A DNA stretch of 64,000 nt from Caballeronia telluris (GCF_001544495.1 NZ_FCNZ02000026.1:1-64000), one strand, 5' to 3'. Counted from the first letter of the stretch, positions 45,885 through 55,243 are shown. The notes: generated by a model from the letters alone, not told the origin. Made by a program: numbers and translations.

Positions 45885-47920
45885 TCCCCGAAGCCGGCCA
45901 CTTCGCGCTGATCGTCGCGCTCGTGCTCGCGGTGACGAACGGCGTGCTGCCGCTCGTGGGCGCCGCGCGCGGCATCGACGGCTGGATGCGCATGGCGTGG
46001 CCCGTCGCGCGCGCGCAGTTCGCGTTCGTCGCGATTGCGTTCGGCTGCCTCGCGGCATCGTTCGCCGGCAACGATTTTTCGGTCCTCTACGTCGCCGGCA
46101 ATTCGAATTCGATGCTGCCGCTCGTCTATCGCGTGACGGCGGTGTGGGGCGGACACGAAGGCTCGATCCTGCTGTGGACTTTGCTCCTCACCGTCTGGAT
46201 GGCGGCCGTGACAGTCTTCAGCAAGTCGCTGCCGATCGCGATGGTCGCGCGCGTGCTGGCCGTGATGAGCTGGGTCGCGGCGGGGTTCCTCCTCTTCATG
46301 CTATTCACGTCGAATCCGTTCGCGCGGCTGCTTCCGCCAGCGATGGACGGCCGCGATCTCAATCCACTCCTGCAGGACCCCGGCATGGTGTCGCATCCGC
46401 CGATCCTCTACATGGGCTATGTCGGCTTCACGGTGGCGTTCGCGTTTGCCATCGCGGCGCTGCTTTCCGGGGAGCTGAACGCTGCGTGGGCGCGCTGGTC
46501 GCGCCCGTGGACGCTCGCCGCCTGGCTCTTTCTCACGCTCGGCATCATGCTCGGCAGCGGCTGGGCGTACTACGAACTCGGCTGGGGCGGCTGGTGGTTC
46601 TGGGACCCGGTCGAGAATGCGTCGTTCATGCCGTGGCTCGCGGGCACGGCGTTGATCCACTCGCTCGCGGTCACCGAGAAGCGCGGCGCGTTTCGAAGCT
46701 GGACCGTGCTGCTCGCGATCTGCACGTTCTCGCTGTGTCTGCTCGGGACCTTCCTCGTGCGCTCGGGCGTGATCACGTCGGTGCATTCGTTCGCCGCCGA
46801 CCCGGCGCGCGGCATTTTCATCCTCGTGTTCCTCTGTGCGGTGTCGGGCGGCGCGCTCTTGCTCTTTGCGTGGCGCGCGCCGAAGGTCGGCCTCGGCGGC
46901 GGCTTCGACGTGATTTCGCGCGAGTCGCTGCTGCTGTCGAACAACGTGCTCCTGATGGTGGCCGCTGCGTCCGTGCTGCTCGGCACGCTCTATCCGCTCG
47001 GCCTCGACGTGCTCGGGCTCGGCAGGATTTCAGTCGGGGCGCCGTACTTCGATGCGATCTTCGTGCCGATCATGACGCCCGCCGTGTTCCTGATGGGGAT
47101 CGGACCCGTCGCGCGATGGAAAAGCGCACGCGCGCCCGAACTGGCCGTGCGTCTGCGCTGGGCGTTCGCCGCGAGCGTCGCCAGTGCGGCGGCCGCGCTC
47201 GTGCTGCAGGGGATCGGCGGCGGCTTCCGACCGCTCGTCGCGCTCGGCGTGCTGCTCGCGGCGTGGACCATGAGCGCGACGGCGGTGGCGCTCGTCGAAC
47301 GCATCGCGCAGCAGACCGGGCCGCTCGCCGCGCGCTTGTCGCGTCTGCCGCGCGGATTCTGCGGGATGCTGATCGCGCACCTCGGAGTCGGCGTGTTCAT
47401 CGTCGGCGTGACGTTTGTGAAAGGCTTCGAAACGGAGCGCGATGTCAGGCTCCAGCGAGGCGAATCGGTGACCGAAGGCGGCTACACATTCCGCTTCGAC
47501 GGCACGCGCGCGCGCGACGGCCCCAACTATCGCGCGATGCAGGCGAGCATCTCGGTGACGCGCGACGGCAAGCCCGTTGCGCTGCTCCATCCGGAGAAGC
47601 GCTTCTTCGTCGTGCAGGAAACGCCGATGACCGAAGCGGCCATCGACCGCGGCGTGTTCCGCGACCTCTATGTCGCGCTCGGCGAAGAAGTGAGCGCCGC
47701 GCCGGACACGCGAGCCGGCCGCGAGGCGTGGACGATGCGCATCCACACCAAGCCGTTCGTGAACTGGATCTGGGGCGGTTGCCTGCTGATCGCGCTCGGC
47801 GGCGCGCTGGCGGCGAGCGATCGCCGCTACCGGTCGGTGGTGCGCGCAAGGCGAGACGCCGCCGCGCCGATCGCGAGCGAAAGTCATGGCGCGGCGCCCG
47901 GACCGGAGACCGGCCGATGA
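45881..47920 (+). CDS. ccmF: CcmF, cytochrome c heme lyase subunit
   Basis: A 679-residue membrane protein with about 15 helices. The tryptophan-rich heme motif is GWGGWWFWDPVENASFMPWL, and NSNSMLPLVYRVTAVWGGHEGS is an N-terminal hallmark, read here in parts. It ligates heme to apocytochromes with CcmH and CcmI. Overlaps of four bases with ccmE and ccmG support coupling. Confidence 0.96.
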   Translation: MIPEAGHFALIVALVLAVTNGVLPLVGAARGIDGWMRMAWPVARAQFAFVAIAFGCLAASFAGNDFSVLYVAGNSNSMLPLVYRVTAVWGGHEGSILLWTLLLTVWMAAVTVFSKSLPIAMVARVLAVMSWVAAGFLLFMLFTSNPFARLLPPAMDGRDLNPLLQDPGMVSHPPILYMGYVGFTVAFAFAIAALLSGELNAAWARWSRPWTLAAWLFLTLGIMLGSGWAYYELGWGGWWFWDPVENASFMPWLAGTALIHSLAVTEKRGAFRSWTVLLAICTFSLCLLGTFLVRSGVITSVHSFAADPARGIFILVFLCAVSGGALLLFAWRAPKVGLGGGFDVISRESLLLSNNVLLMVAAASVLLGTLYPLGLDVLGLGRISVGAPYFDAIFVPIMTPAVFLMGIGPVARWKSARAPELAVRLRWAFAASVASAAAALVLQGIGGGFRPLVALGVLLAAWTMSATAVALVERIAQQTGPLAARLSRLPRGFCGMLIAHLGVGVFIVGVTFVKGFETERDVRLQRGESVTEGGYTFRFDGTRARDGPNYRAMQASISVTRDGKPVALLHPEKRFFVVQETPMTEAAIDRGVFRDLYVALGEEVSAAPDTRAGREAWTMRIHTKPFVNWIWGGCLLIALGGALAASDRRYRSVVRARRDAAAPIASESHGAAPGPETGR

Positions 47921-48456
47921 AGCGCTTTCTCGTGCCGCTTGCCGTCTTTGTCGTGCTCGGCGCGCTGCTCGCGGCGGGGCTGTCGCACGATCCGCGGCGG
48001 CTGCCGTCCGCGTTGATCGGCAGGCCCGCGCCCGCGTTCGATCTGCCGCAGTTACAGGCGGCCGGGCAGCGCTTCTCGCCCGCCGATCTGCGCGGACAAG
48101 TGTGGCTGTTGAACGTCTGGGCTTCGTGGTGCGAGTCGTGCCGCGACGAGCACGCGCTCCTCGTGGAAATCGCGCGCCGCAAACTCGCGCCGGTCTACGG
48201 CCTCAACTACAAGGACGAGCCGCAGGCGGCGCTCGACTGGATCGCGCGCGCGGGCGATCCGTACGTCGCGTCGATCGTCGACAGGCTGGGGCAGGTGGGC
48301 ATCGAATATGGCGTCTACGGCGTGCCGGAGACCTTCGTGATCGACAAGGCGGGCGTGATCCGCTACCGGCACGCGGGTCCGCTCAGCGCGAAGGCGCTTG
48401 AGGCGGACGTGCTGCCGCTCGTGCGGCGGCTGCAGCGGGAGTCCGGCGATGACTAG
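47917..48456 (+). CDS. ccmG: CcmG/DsbE, thiol-disulfide oxidoreductase
   Basis: A 179-residue membrane-anchored thioredoxin. The active site is WCESC in NVWASWCESCRDEH, and the cis-proline segment is GVPETFVID. It keeps apocytochrome cysteines reduced for heme attachment. Its start and stop overlap its neighbours by 4 and 8 bp. Confidence 0.95.
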   Translation: MKRFLVPLAVFVVLGALLAAGLSHDPRRLPSALIGRPAPAFDLPQLQAAGQRFSPADLRGQVWLLNVWASWCESCRDEHALLVEIARRKLAPVYGLNYKDEPQAALDWIARAGDPYVASIVDRLGQVGIEYGVYGVPETFVIDKAGVIRYRHAGPLSAKALEADVLPLVRRLQRESGDD

Positions 48457-48937
48457 CGGTTTCGCGCGCGCCATGTGGTTCGCAATGACGTTCGCGATGA
48501 CTCTCGCGACGACGCTCGCGCTGACGACGCACGCGCACGCCGCGCCCGACGCGGCCCAGGCCGCGCGCATCCGCGAAATCGAGCAAAGCCTGCGCTGCCT
48601 CGTGTGCCAAAACGAAACGCTCGCCGATTCCACCGCCGATCTCGCCGCCGATCTGCGCGCGAAAGTTGTCGAGCAGGTCGAAGGCGGCGCGACCGATCAG
48701 CAAGTGCGCGACTACATGACCCAACGTTACGGCGATTTCGTGCTGTACTCGCCGCCGTGGCGGCCACGGACCTGGCTGCTGTGGCTCGGGCCTTTCCTGC
48801 TGCTTGGCGTGGGCGTCGCGGCGCTCTCGCGTATCGTCGCGCGCCGCCGCACGATGAACGCGCGCACGCTCTCGGACGACGAGCGCCGGCGCGTCGGCGC
48901 GCTCCTCGCACGCCACCCAGGGGAGCCGGGATCGTGA
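48449..48937 (+). CDS. ccmH: CcmH (CycL), apocytochrome thiol reductase
   Basis: A 162-residue protein with a signal peptide ending near THAHA, a redox motif LRCLVCQNE, and a C-terminal membrane helix (LLWLGPFLLLGVGVAAL). It reduces apocytochrome cysteines with CcmG. ATG 48449 lies within the ccmG end, and it overlaps ccmI by four bases (GTGA). Confidence 0.94.
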   Translation: MTSGFARAMWFAMTFAMTLATTLALTTHAHAAPDAAQAARIREIEQSLRCLVCQNETLADSTADLAADLRAKVVEQVEGGATDQQVRDYMTQRYGDFVLYSPPWRPRTWLLWLGPFLLLGVGVAALSRIVARRRTMNARTLSDDERRRVGALLARHPGEPGS

Positions 48938-49809
48938 CGGAATTCTGGACGATCGCGGCAGCCATGCTCGTCGGCGCGTTGCTGTGCGTGACGTGGCCGC
49001 TCTTGCGCGGCGCGGGCCGCCCGGACGGCCCCGACAGCCGCGCGCTGCTCGTCGCGCTGTATCGCGATGAACTCGAACGCGCCGAGTCGGACCGGCGCAC
49101 CGGCGCGCTGTCGAAGGACGCATACGAGTCGACCCGGCGCGAGATCGAAACGCGTCTCTTCGACGATGTCGATTCGGTGCGACCGCCCGGCACCATCCAG
49201 GCGTCACAGGGGTTCGCCGCGCGCGCCGCGACGGCGGGGCTCATGGTCGCGCTGCTGCCGTCGGCGGTGCTCGCCCTGTATCTGAAACTCGGCGAACCGC
49301 GCGCGCTCGCACTCGACGCCACGCCCGGCGGGCAGCACGAGATGGCGTCGGGCACGCTGGACGTGATGGTGTCGCGCCTCGCGCTGCGTCTGCGCGATCG
49401 ATCCGGCACCGCCGACGACTGGGCGATGCTCGCGCGCTCGTACTTCGTGCTCGATCGCGCGAACGATGCCGTCGCGGCCTACGCGCGTGCCGTCGCGCTC
49501 GCGCCGCGCGATGCGCAACTGCGCGCGGACTACGCCGACGCCCTCGCGAGCGCGCGCGGCTCGGGGCTCGCGGGATCGTCGCTCGAGCAGATCGACGCCG
49601 CGCTGGCGCTCGATGCGGCCAATCCGAAAGCGCTCGCGCTCGCGGGATCCGCGGCGCTGGATCGGCGCGACTACGCCGCCGCGCTCGACTACTGGCAGCG
49701 GCTCGCCAACGCGCTGGAGCCGGGCACCGCCGCGCAGACGCAGGCGCGCCGCAATATCGACGAAGCGCGTTCGCTGCTGGCGGCCAAGACGCCCGCGGCC
49801 TCTCGCTGA
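48934..49809 (+). CDS. ccmI: CcmI (CycH), cytochrome c assembly TPR protein
   Basis: A 291-residue protein with two N-terminal membrane helices and a periplasmic TPR-like region (AMLARSYFVLDRANDAVAAYARAVALAPRD). It binds apocytochromes and brings them to CcmFH. The start is a GTG at 48934 within the ccmH stop. The protein is at the short end for CcmI. It is the last gene of the nap-ccm block. Confidence 0.9.
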   Translation: MTEFWTIAAAMLVGALLCVTWPLLRGAGRPDGPDSRALLVALYRDELERAESDRRTGALSKDAYESTRREIETRLFDDVDSVRPPGTIQASQGFAARAATAGLMVALLPSAVLALYLKLGEPRALALDATPGGQHEMASGTLDVMVSRLALRLRDRSGTADDWAMLARSYFVLDRANDAVAAYARAVALAPRDAQLRADYADALASARGSGLAGSSLEQIDAALALDAANPKALALAGSAALDRRDYAAALDYWQRLANALEPGTAAQTQARRNIDEARSLLAAKTPAASR

Positions 49810-49877
49810 TCGCGTCACCGGGCGGTTTTTGCTAAGCTCGCCGTTCATTCCTCCCTGCGCGCGGCCTGCGCGTCGCC

Positions 49878-50537
49878 ATGTTCGATTTCGAAGAACTGCT
49901 GTCCATCGCGTATAAAAAAGAGCGCGCGCAGAGCCGCCGCTTGTCGAAGGGCGCGTCGATTTCCGCGCGCGAAGCGCTCGTCAAGACGCTCGAAAAAGCG
50001 GCCGGCGGGCAGTCGCTCGGCGATCTCGTGCACGCGCGTCGGCTTGCCCATGCCCGCGCGCACGAAGCCGCACAGGCGCGCGAAGCGTCGCGCGCGAAGC
50101 CGCGCCTACGCGCGCATCATCGCGGGTCCCCTCACGAACATGGCGCCTGGCTCGCCTGGTTCGACGGCTCGGCGATGCCGAACCCGGGGCGCATCGCAAT
50201 CGGCGCGGTATTGAGGAGTCCGCACGGCGAGACGCTCGAAATCAGCGCGGCGGCGGGTCACGGCGACAGCAGCAAGGCCGAGTATCTCGCGCTGATTTCG
50301 GTGCTCGAAGCCGCGCTCGACCGGCGGGCGGAGAAGCTCGTGATTTATGGCGACAGCCGCGTCGTGATCGACGACGTGAAGGGCGTCGCGGGCGCGGCCG
50401 TGCTCGCGGCGCATGCGGCGCTCGCGCGGCGGTTGATCGGGGAACTCGGCGAGGTCCATCTGCACTGGATTCCGCGCGTCAGGAACTCGATTGCCGACGC
50501 GCTCTCACGCCGGCCATTCCTGCCCGGCGCGCCTTAA
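49878..50537 (+). CDS. RNase HI-like protein with an extra N-terminal region
   Basis: A 219-residue protein. The C-terminal 130 residues are an RNase H fold with all four catalytic acids visible: FDGSAMPNPG (Asp), SSKAEYLAL (Glu), IYGDSRVVI (Asp) and NSIADALSRR (Asp). The first 85 residues (MFDFEELLSIAYKKERAQSRR...) are basic and alanine-rich and belong to no domain I recognise. It probably cuts RNA in RNA/DNA hybrids. It is the retroviral-like group, not the main RnhA. Confidence 0.85.
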   Translation: MFDFEELLSIAYKKERAQSRRLSKGASISAREALVKTLEKAAGGQSLGDLVHARRLAHARAHEAAQAREASRAKPRLRAHHRGSPHEHGAWLAWFDGSAMPNPGRIAIGAVLRSPHGETLEISAAAGHGDSSKAEYLALISVLEAALDRRAEKLVIYGDSRVVIDDVKGVAGAAVLAAHAALARRLIGELGEVHLHWIPRVRNSIADALSRRPFLPGAP

Positions 50538-50544
50538 GCCGAGG

Positions 50545-51291
50545 TCACGGCAGATCGCGAACGTCGGCGACCGGCGTCTCGCCGAAGGCGTCGCTCAACG
50601 CGTAATCGACCAGTTTTTGCGCCGACTGCGCGGGGCTCGCGAGCAGGCCGTCGCGCTTGAGCGAGTCGAATTTTTCGCGCAAGGGGAAGCGTTCGAGCCC
50701 GGTCGCGCGAATCTCGCCCTGCATGTCCGTATCGACGACGCCCGGCGCGACGCTCGCGATCCGCAGCGCGCGGCTCGCGTCCAGCGCGACCGCGCGCGCG
50801 TGGTGATCGAGCGCGGCTTTCGTCGCGCAGTAGATGCTCCAGCCGGGATACGCATTGCGTGCCGCGCCGCTCGACACATGCACGATGCGGCGCTCTTGCG
50901 CGTCGCTGCCCGCGACGGCCAGCGACGCGGCGAGCATGAGCGGCGTCGCGACATTCAGGCTGACAGCGCGCGCGATCGAACCGGCATCCTGCTGTTCGAG
51001 CGCGCCGACCGGCTGCAGCATGCCTGCGTTGTTGACGAGCAGCAGCGTGCCGGCGCCGGCCGAGAAACGTTGCAGCGCGTCGCTCGCGAGCCAGCGTTCG
51101 ACGCCCGCGAGATCCGCGAGATCGAGTTCGACTTCTTCGAGCGTGCCGGGAAACCGCGCGGCGAGGGCCGCGTTGCGGCGCCGCGCGAGCGCGAGCACCG
51201 GAATGCCGCGCAAGAGCAGTGCTTCGGCGATGGCCTCGCCGAGCCCGCGTGAATGGCCGGTGACGATCGCTTTGGTGAGGAGGTCGGACAT
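50545..51291 (-). CDS. SDR-family oxidoreductase
   Basis: A 248-residue short-chain dehydrogenase. The cofactor motif is VTGHSRGLGEAIA (residues 10-22), NNAGM follows, and the active site is VSSGAARNAYPGWSIYCATKAAL (Ser, Tyr and Lys present). The profile resembles sepiapterin-reductase/YueD-like enzymes; the substrate is unknown. It converges on the RNase H gene. Confidence 0.88.
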   Translation of the reverse strand: MSDLLTKAIVTGHSRGLGEAIAEALLLRGIPVLALARRRNAALAARFPGTLEEVELDLADLAGVERWLASDALQRFSAGAGTLLLVNNAGMLQPVGALEQQDAGSIARAVSLNVATPLMLAASLAVAGSDAQERRIVHVSSGAARNAYPGWSIYCATKAALDHHARAVALDASRALRIASVAPGVVDTDMQGEIRATGLERFPLREKFDSLKRDGLLASPAQSAQKLVDYALSDAFGETPVADVRDLP

Positions 51292-51345
51292 GTCGGAATC
51301 GCAGTGGTGGGAATCACGTGATCTTACCGGTCATGCCCGCAACGC

Positions 51346-52587
51346 TCACGCCGCCGCGAGCGACCGTTCGAGCGCCGCGACGCCGGCCGGCAGATCGACA
51401 TCGACGCCGAGATCGTGCATCGTGCGCCCGAGCGCGTGGACCGTGCGAAAGAGGTGATGCTCGCGGCATTGCTCGCCCATCTGCCCGATGCGCACGATGG
51501 GCGCGCCGAACGACCCGGCGATCTCGACATGATGATGCCGCGAAATATGCGCGCAGACATCGGCGCCGGACAGGCCCTCGGGCAACCGGATGCCGACGAC
51601 CGAATTCAGCCGGCTTTCGCGCGCCACATAAAGCTTGAGCGACATCGCCTCGATGCCGGCCTGCAGCGCGTTCGAGCACTTCAGATGGCGCGCGAAACGC
51701 CGCTCGAGCGTCTCCGCGCAGACGAGCCGCAACGCCTCGTGCAGCGCGAGCACGCCGGACACGGGCGCGGTGTAGTGATACGACGCGTTGTGCCAGAAGT
51801 TCTCGGCGAGCGACGCGTCGAGGCACCAGTGCGCGGGCGCGGCGGGGCGCGACTTGATGCGCTGCCAGGCGGGCTCGGAGAACGCGAGCAGCGAGACGCC
51901 CGGAATCGACGACAGTCCTTTCTGGCCGCCGGTGATGACCGCGTCGATGCCCCATTCGTCCATGGGCAGCGGCATCGTGGAAAGCGTGCAGACCGCATCG
52001 ACGACGACGAGCGCGCCCGCTTCGCGCGCGGCCGCCGCAATCGACGCGAGATGGCGGTTCCATACCGTGTTCGACGTTTCGCCCTGCACGATCGTCACGA
52101 TCTCGGGCCGAAAGCGCGCGATGGCGTCGGCGACTTCACCCGCCTCGGCGGCACGACCGTTCGGAATCACAAGCATTTCGACGTCGGCGCCGACGCGTCG
52201 CGCCATTTCCGCCATCCGCTCGCTGAAAAAGCCGTTGCACACGCAGAGCACGCGCGTGCCGGTCCACGCGAGGTTGGTCACGGCCATTTCCATCGCGGCC
52301 GATCCCGGGCCCGCGACGCCCATCACCCATTTCGACTCCGTCTGGAACACGTAGCGGGCCATCGCCTTCACCTGACCGATGACAGTCGCCATCGTCGAGC
52401 CGAGGTGATTGATCACGACGCCGTTCGCTTTCGCGACGGCATCGGGAATCGGCACGGGGCCCGCGCCCATCATGAGGAGCGGCTCTTCGGGAAGGATGGA
52501 GGAGAGTGGCACGACCGCCGGGCAGGCGATTTTCTTCGAATCGTGCGGCAGGTCGAGCGAAACGGAATCGTTTTTCATGTTCTTCAC
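51346..52587 (-). CDS. Class V aminotransferase (alanine-glyoxylate type)
   Basis: A 413-residue PLP enzyme of class V. Motifs are GPGSAAMEMAVTNL, DAVCTLSTMPLPMDEWGID and TGGQKGLSSIPG, whose Lys binds PLP. It resembles alanine-glyoxylate or pyridoxamine-pyruvate aminotransferases; the exact substrate pair is not decided. The start at 52587 is followed by a second ATG at codon 4, so the true start may be 9 bp later. Confidence 0.85.
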   Translation of the reverse strand: MKNMKNDSVSLDLPHDSKKIACPAVVPLSSILPEEPLLMMGAGPVPIPDAVAKANGVVINHLGSTMATVIGQVKAMARYVFQTESKWVMGVAGPGSAAMEMAVTNLAWTGTRVLCVCNGFFSERMAEMARRVGADVEMLVIPNGRAAEAGEVADAIARFRPEIVTIVQGETSNTVWNRHLASIAAAAREAGALVVVDAVCTLSTMPLPMDEWGIDAVITGGQKGLSSIPGVSLLAFSEPAWQRIKSRPAAPAHWCLDASLAENFWHNASYHYTAPVSGVLALHEALRLVCAETLERRFARHLKCSNALQAGIEAMSLKLYVARESRLNSVVGIRLPEGLSGADVCAHISRHHHVEIAGSFGAPIVRIGQMGEQCREHHLFRTVHALGRTMHDLGVDVDLPAGVAALERSLAAA

Positions 52588-52892
52588 GGTTAAGCGGGGA
52601 AACGGCTGATCGAGCGATTATTCAGTGCAACAGCGTACCGGGGAATGAACAGTCAGGGGATTTTTGGCCGGAAATTGTGTTTCGGGCGCAGGTTGATCCG
52701 CCGCTCTTCGAGAATCCGGCTGACGCGCGCACGCAACATCGCGGCCGCTTTTCCTGCGCAAACATAACGATTTCGGCGATATCGACACCTTTTCGAAAGC
52801 AGATTTTCATTTGTTAAATGAAAATCACTATCATTCCAATCAGATGCGATTCAGGAGTCAGTAGTAAATTCGACCAACGATTGGAGAAAAGC
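52588..52892. other. Intergenic region before the porin
   Basis: This 305 bp gap holds no gene. Its right half is AT-rich and contains the hairpin and Fur-like box listed separately. The left half shows nothing clear. Confidence 0.5.
52802..52832. promoter_or_regulatory. Hairpin and Fur-like box upstream of the porin
   Basis: GATTTTCATTT (52802-52812) and AAATGAAAATC (52816-52826) are perfect 11 bp inverted arms with a 3-base loop. Overlapping them, TTAAATGAAAATCACTATC (52814-52832) matches the classical Fur 19-mer GATAATGATAATCATTATC at 14 positions. The site lies 61 bp before the porin ATG. Confidence 0.55.
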
Positions 52893-54002
52893 ATGCGCAT
52901 TCGACCCAAGGTCCGTCATCGCCACGTCATCTGCGGCGCCGCGCTCGCGCTTGTCGGCAGCGCCGCATCGGCGCAGAGCGCCGTCACGCTGTACGGCGAA
53001 CTCGACGCCGGCTTCGCCTACGTGAACAACGTCGCGGACAATGCGCAGTATCGCCTCACGTCCGGCCTGATCGACGGCAGCTACTGGGGCCTGCAAGGTT
53101 CCGAAGACCTCGGCGGCGGCGCGAAGGCGATCTTCCGCCTGGAGCGCGGCTATTCGGTCGCGACGGGCGAAGGCTTCAACGATCACCCGTTCTACGTCGG
53201 CCTCGGCACCGACACGCTCGGCACGCTGACTTTCGGTCACCAGTACGATTCGATCCATGACTACTTCGCGCCTTTCACGTTGACAGGCGGCGCGGGCGGC
53301 ACGGCCTTCGCGCACATCTTCGACAACGACAACGCCAACAATTCCTTCCTCGCCGCCAATTCGGTGAAGTACACGAGCGAAAACTACGGCGGCTTCAGCT
53401 TCGGCGGCATGTACGCGTTCTCGAATGCGGCAGGGCAGTTCGCGAACAATCGTGCTTATAGCGTCGGCGCGAATTACTCGGCCGGGCCGTTCAACGCGGG
53501 CGCGGCGTATCTGCACAACAATGGCCGCGGCAACACGACGACAGGCGCCTACGATTCGCTGACTTTGCCCGGCGCCGACGGCACGGTCATCGCGGCAAAC
53601 GTCCAACGGCAGAACACGTTCGGCGTCGGCGCGAGCTATGCGATCGGCGACTTCACGTTGGCAGGCGCGTTCTCCCGCTCGATCAATTCCGGCGTGACCA
53701 ACGCCGACACAGGCGAAGCCGCCGGCTCGATCGCGTTGAGCAACTACGAAATCAACGGCATCTACCAGCTGACGCCGGCGCTCGCGCTCGCGGGCAATTA
53801 CGTCTACACGAACGGCGGCGGCGCGCACTGGCACCAGGGCGCGATCCAGGCGGACTACTTGCTCTCGAAGCGCACCGACGTGTATCTGGAGTCGCTGTAT
53901 CAGCGGGCGTCGTCCGGCGCACCAGCAGTGATCAACACCAACGATCCGGCGAGCGGCCGCAATCAGCTGATGATCGCGACGGGCATCCGGCATCGGTTCT
54001 GA
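52893..54002 (+). CDS. Gram-negative porin
   Basis: A 369-residue outer-membrane trimeric porin of the beta-proteobacterial type. A signal peptide ends in SAASAQS before AVTLYGELDAGFAY, the classical first strand. The last residues TGIRHRF end in Phe as required for BAM recognition. Anti-parallel strands with Gly/Tyr/Phe alternate throughout. GGAG precedes ATG 52893. A Fur-like box upstream suggests iron-linked control. Confidence 0.95.
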   Translation: MRIRPKVRHRHVICGAALALVGSAASAQSAVTLYGELDAGFAYVNNVADNAQYRLTSGLIDGSYWGLQGSEDLGGGAKAIFRLERGYSVATGEGFNDHPFYVGLGTDTLGTLTFGHQYDSIHDYFAPFTLTGGAGGTAFAHIFDNDNANNSFLAANSVKYTSENYGGFSFGGMYAFSNAAGQFANNRAYSVGANYSAGPFNAGAAYLHNNGRGNTTTGAYDSLTLPGADGTVIAANVQRQNTFGVGASYAIGDFTLAGAFSRSINSGVTNADTGEAAGSIALSNYEINGIYQLTPALALAGNYVYTNGGGAHWHQGAIQADYLLSKRTDVYLESLYQRASSGAPAVINTNDPASGRNQLMIATGIRHRF

Positions 54003-54087
54003 GCGCCCGGTTCCAATCGTTTTCGGCCTGCACCGGGCACGAATCTGCTAGCGTGACGGTTTTCGTCGACACCGGAAGGTGACTGGA

Positions 54088-54723
54088 ATGTCGCTGCAGA
54101 CTTTCTGGCTGTTCGTGCCCGCGTGCTTCGCGATCAACATGGCTTTCGGGCCGAACAACGTCCTGTCGTTGTCGAATGGCGCGCGCGACGGCGTGCGCCT
54201 CTCCGTGCTCGCGGCTTTCGGGCGGCTCGTCGCGTTCGCGATCATGATCGCCGTTGCCGGACTCGGGCTCGGCGCGCTCTTGATGGCGTCGCAAACGCTC
54301 TTCACGCTGATCAAATTCGCCGGCGCCGCTTATCTCGTCTGGATCGGCGTGAAGCTGATCCGCTCGGGGCCGGCGCTGATCGCCGAACGTCGCGACGACG
54401 CGTCGCGCGCTCCCGCGCGGCTCGGCAAGCTCGCGAAGCAGGAGTTTCTGGTCGCGGCGGGCAATCCGAAGGCGATTCTGGTGTTCACGGCGTTCTTTCC
54501 GCAATTCGTCGACCGCGCCGCTTATTCGACGAGCTTCGCCGTGCTCGGCGCGATTTTCCTCGTGCTCGAACTCTTGGCGATCGCGATCTACGCGGCGCTC
54601 GGCGCGCGTCTCGGCTCGGTCGCGAACGGCGCGCGCGGCTTCAAGTGGTTCAATCGCGTGAGCGGTTCGCTGATGATCGGCTTCGGCGTCATGCTGGCGT
54701 TCGTGCGACGTCCCGTCAGCTGA
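54088..54723 (+). CDS. LysE/RhtB-family amino acid exporter
   Basis: A 211-residue membrane protein with about six hydrophobic segments. The family start FGPNNVLSLSNGARDG and the NPKAILVFTAFFPQF motif are clear. It exports amino acids; the substrate is not known. ATG 54088 with GGAAGG eight bases upstream is chosen; a GTG at 54079 lies in frame. Confidence 0.9.
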   Translation: MSLQTFWLFVPACFAINMAFGPNNVLSLSNGARDGVRLSVLAAFGRLVAFAIMIAVAGLGLGALLMASQTLFTLIKFAGAAYLVWIGVKLIRSGPALIAERRDDASRAPARLGKLAKQEFLVAAGNPKAILVFTAFFPQFVDRAAYSTSFAVLGAIFLVLELLAIAIYAALGARLGSVANGARGFKWFNRVSGSLMIGFGVMLAFVRRPVS

Positions 54724-54791
54724 GTCGAACTGCATTGGCAATGGCCTTCGACGCAGCGAACGCGCGGATCCGGGAAAACGCGAAGTATTGA

Positions 54792-54821
54792 TTGCGTCGG
54801 CGGCTGCTTTTCAGCTATAAT
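54792..54821 (+). promoter_or_regulatory. tRNA-fMet promoter
   Basis: TTGCGT (54792-54797) and TATAAT (54816-54821) are 18 bp apart, 13 bp before the tRNA. Confidence 0.8.
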
Positions 54822-54834
54822 TTAATTCTTCAGA

Positions 54835-54911
<77 letters not shown>

Positions 54912-54917
54912 GGATTC

Positions 54918-54955
54918 AAAGCAAAAAGCCCGGCTCGCCGGGCTTTTTGCTTTTC
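54918..54955 (+). terminator. tRNA-fMet terminator
   Basis: AAAGCAAAAAGCCCGGC and GCCGGGCTTTTTGCTTT form a 17 bp hairpin with a 2-base loop, directly after the tRNA. Confidence 0.9.
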
Positions 54956-55040
54956 TGCGTCAGAAACAGCACTGCGTCGAGGCACGGCGTCGAAGCACCC
55001 GATCCGCGGTAGTCGCGATAAACCAAAGGCCACAAACACG

Positions 55041-55079
55041 AAAAGCCTGCATGACTATCGAGTCATGCAGGCTTTTTTT
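55041..55079. terminator. Strong hairpin terminator between tRNA-fMet and rpsU
   Basis: AAAAGCCTGCATGACT and AGTCATGCAGGCTTTT form a perfect 16 bp stem with loop ATCG and seven T residues on the plus strand. On the minus strand it ends in four U residues and may serve rpsU. No plus-strand gene precedes it after the tRNA terminator. The rest of 54956-55243 shows nothing else clear. Confidence 0.8.
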
Positions 55080-55243
55080 ATTCAGCATCCGTCCGGCGCC
55101 TGGACGCGCTTGGGTCCAGACAGGTCGACAACGTCGCCCGCTACGGGGCGCCAGCCAGATTTTGGCGCACATCGCTCGACGTGCCCGGCGCCAAGGCTCA
55201 CGCAAACGAGCAGGCAGCCAAGCCGGCGACTACGCGCCTCACA

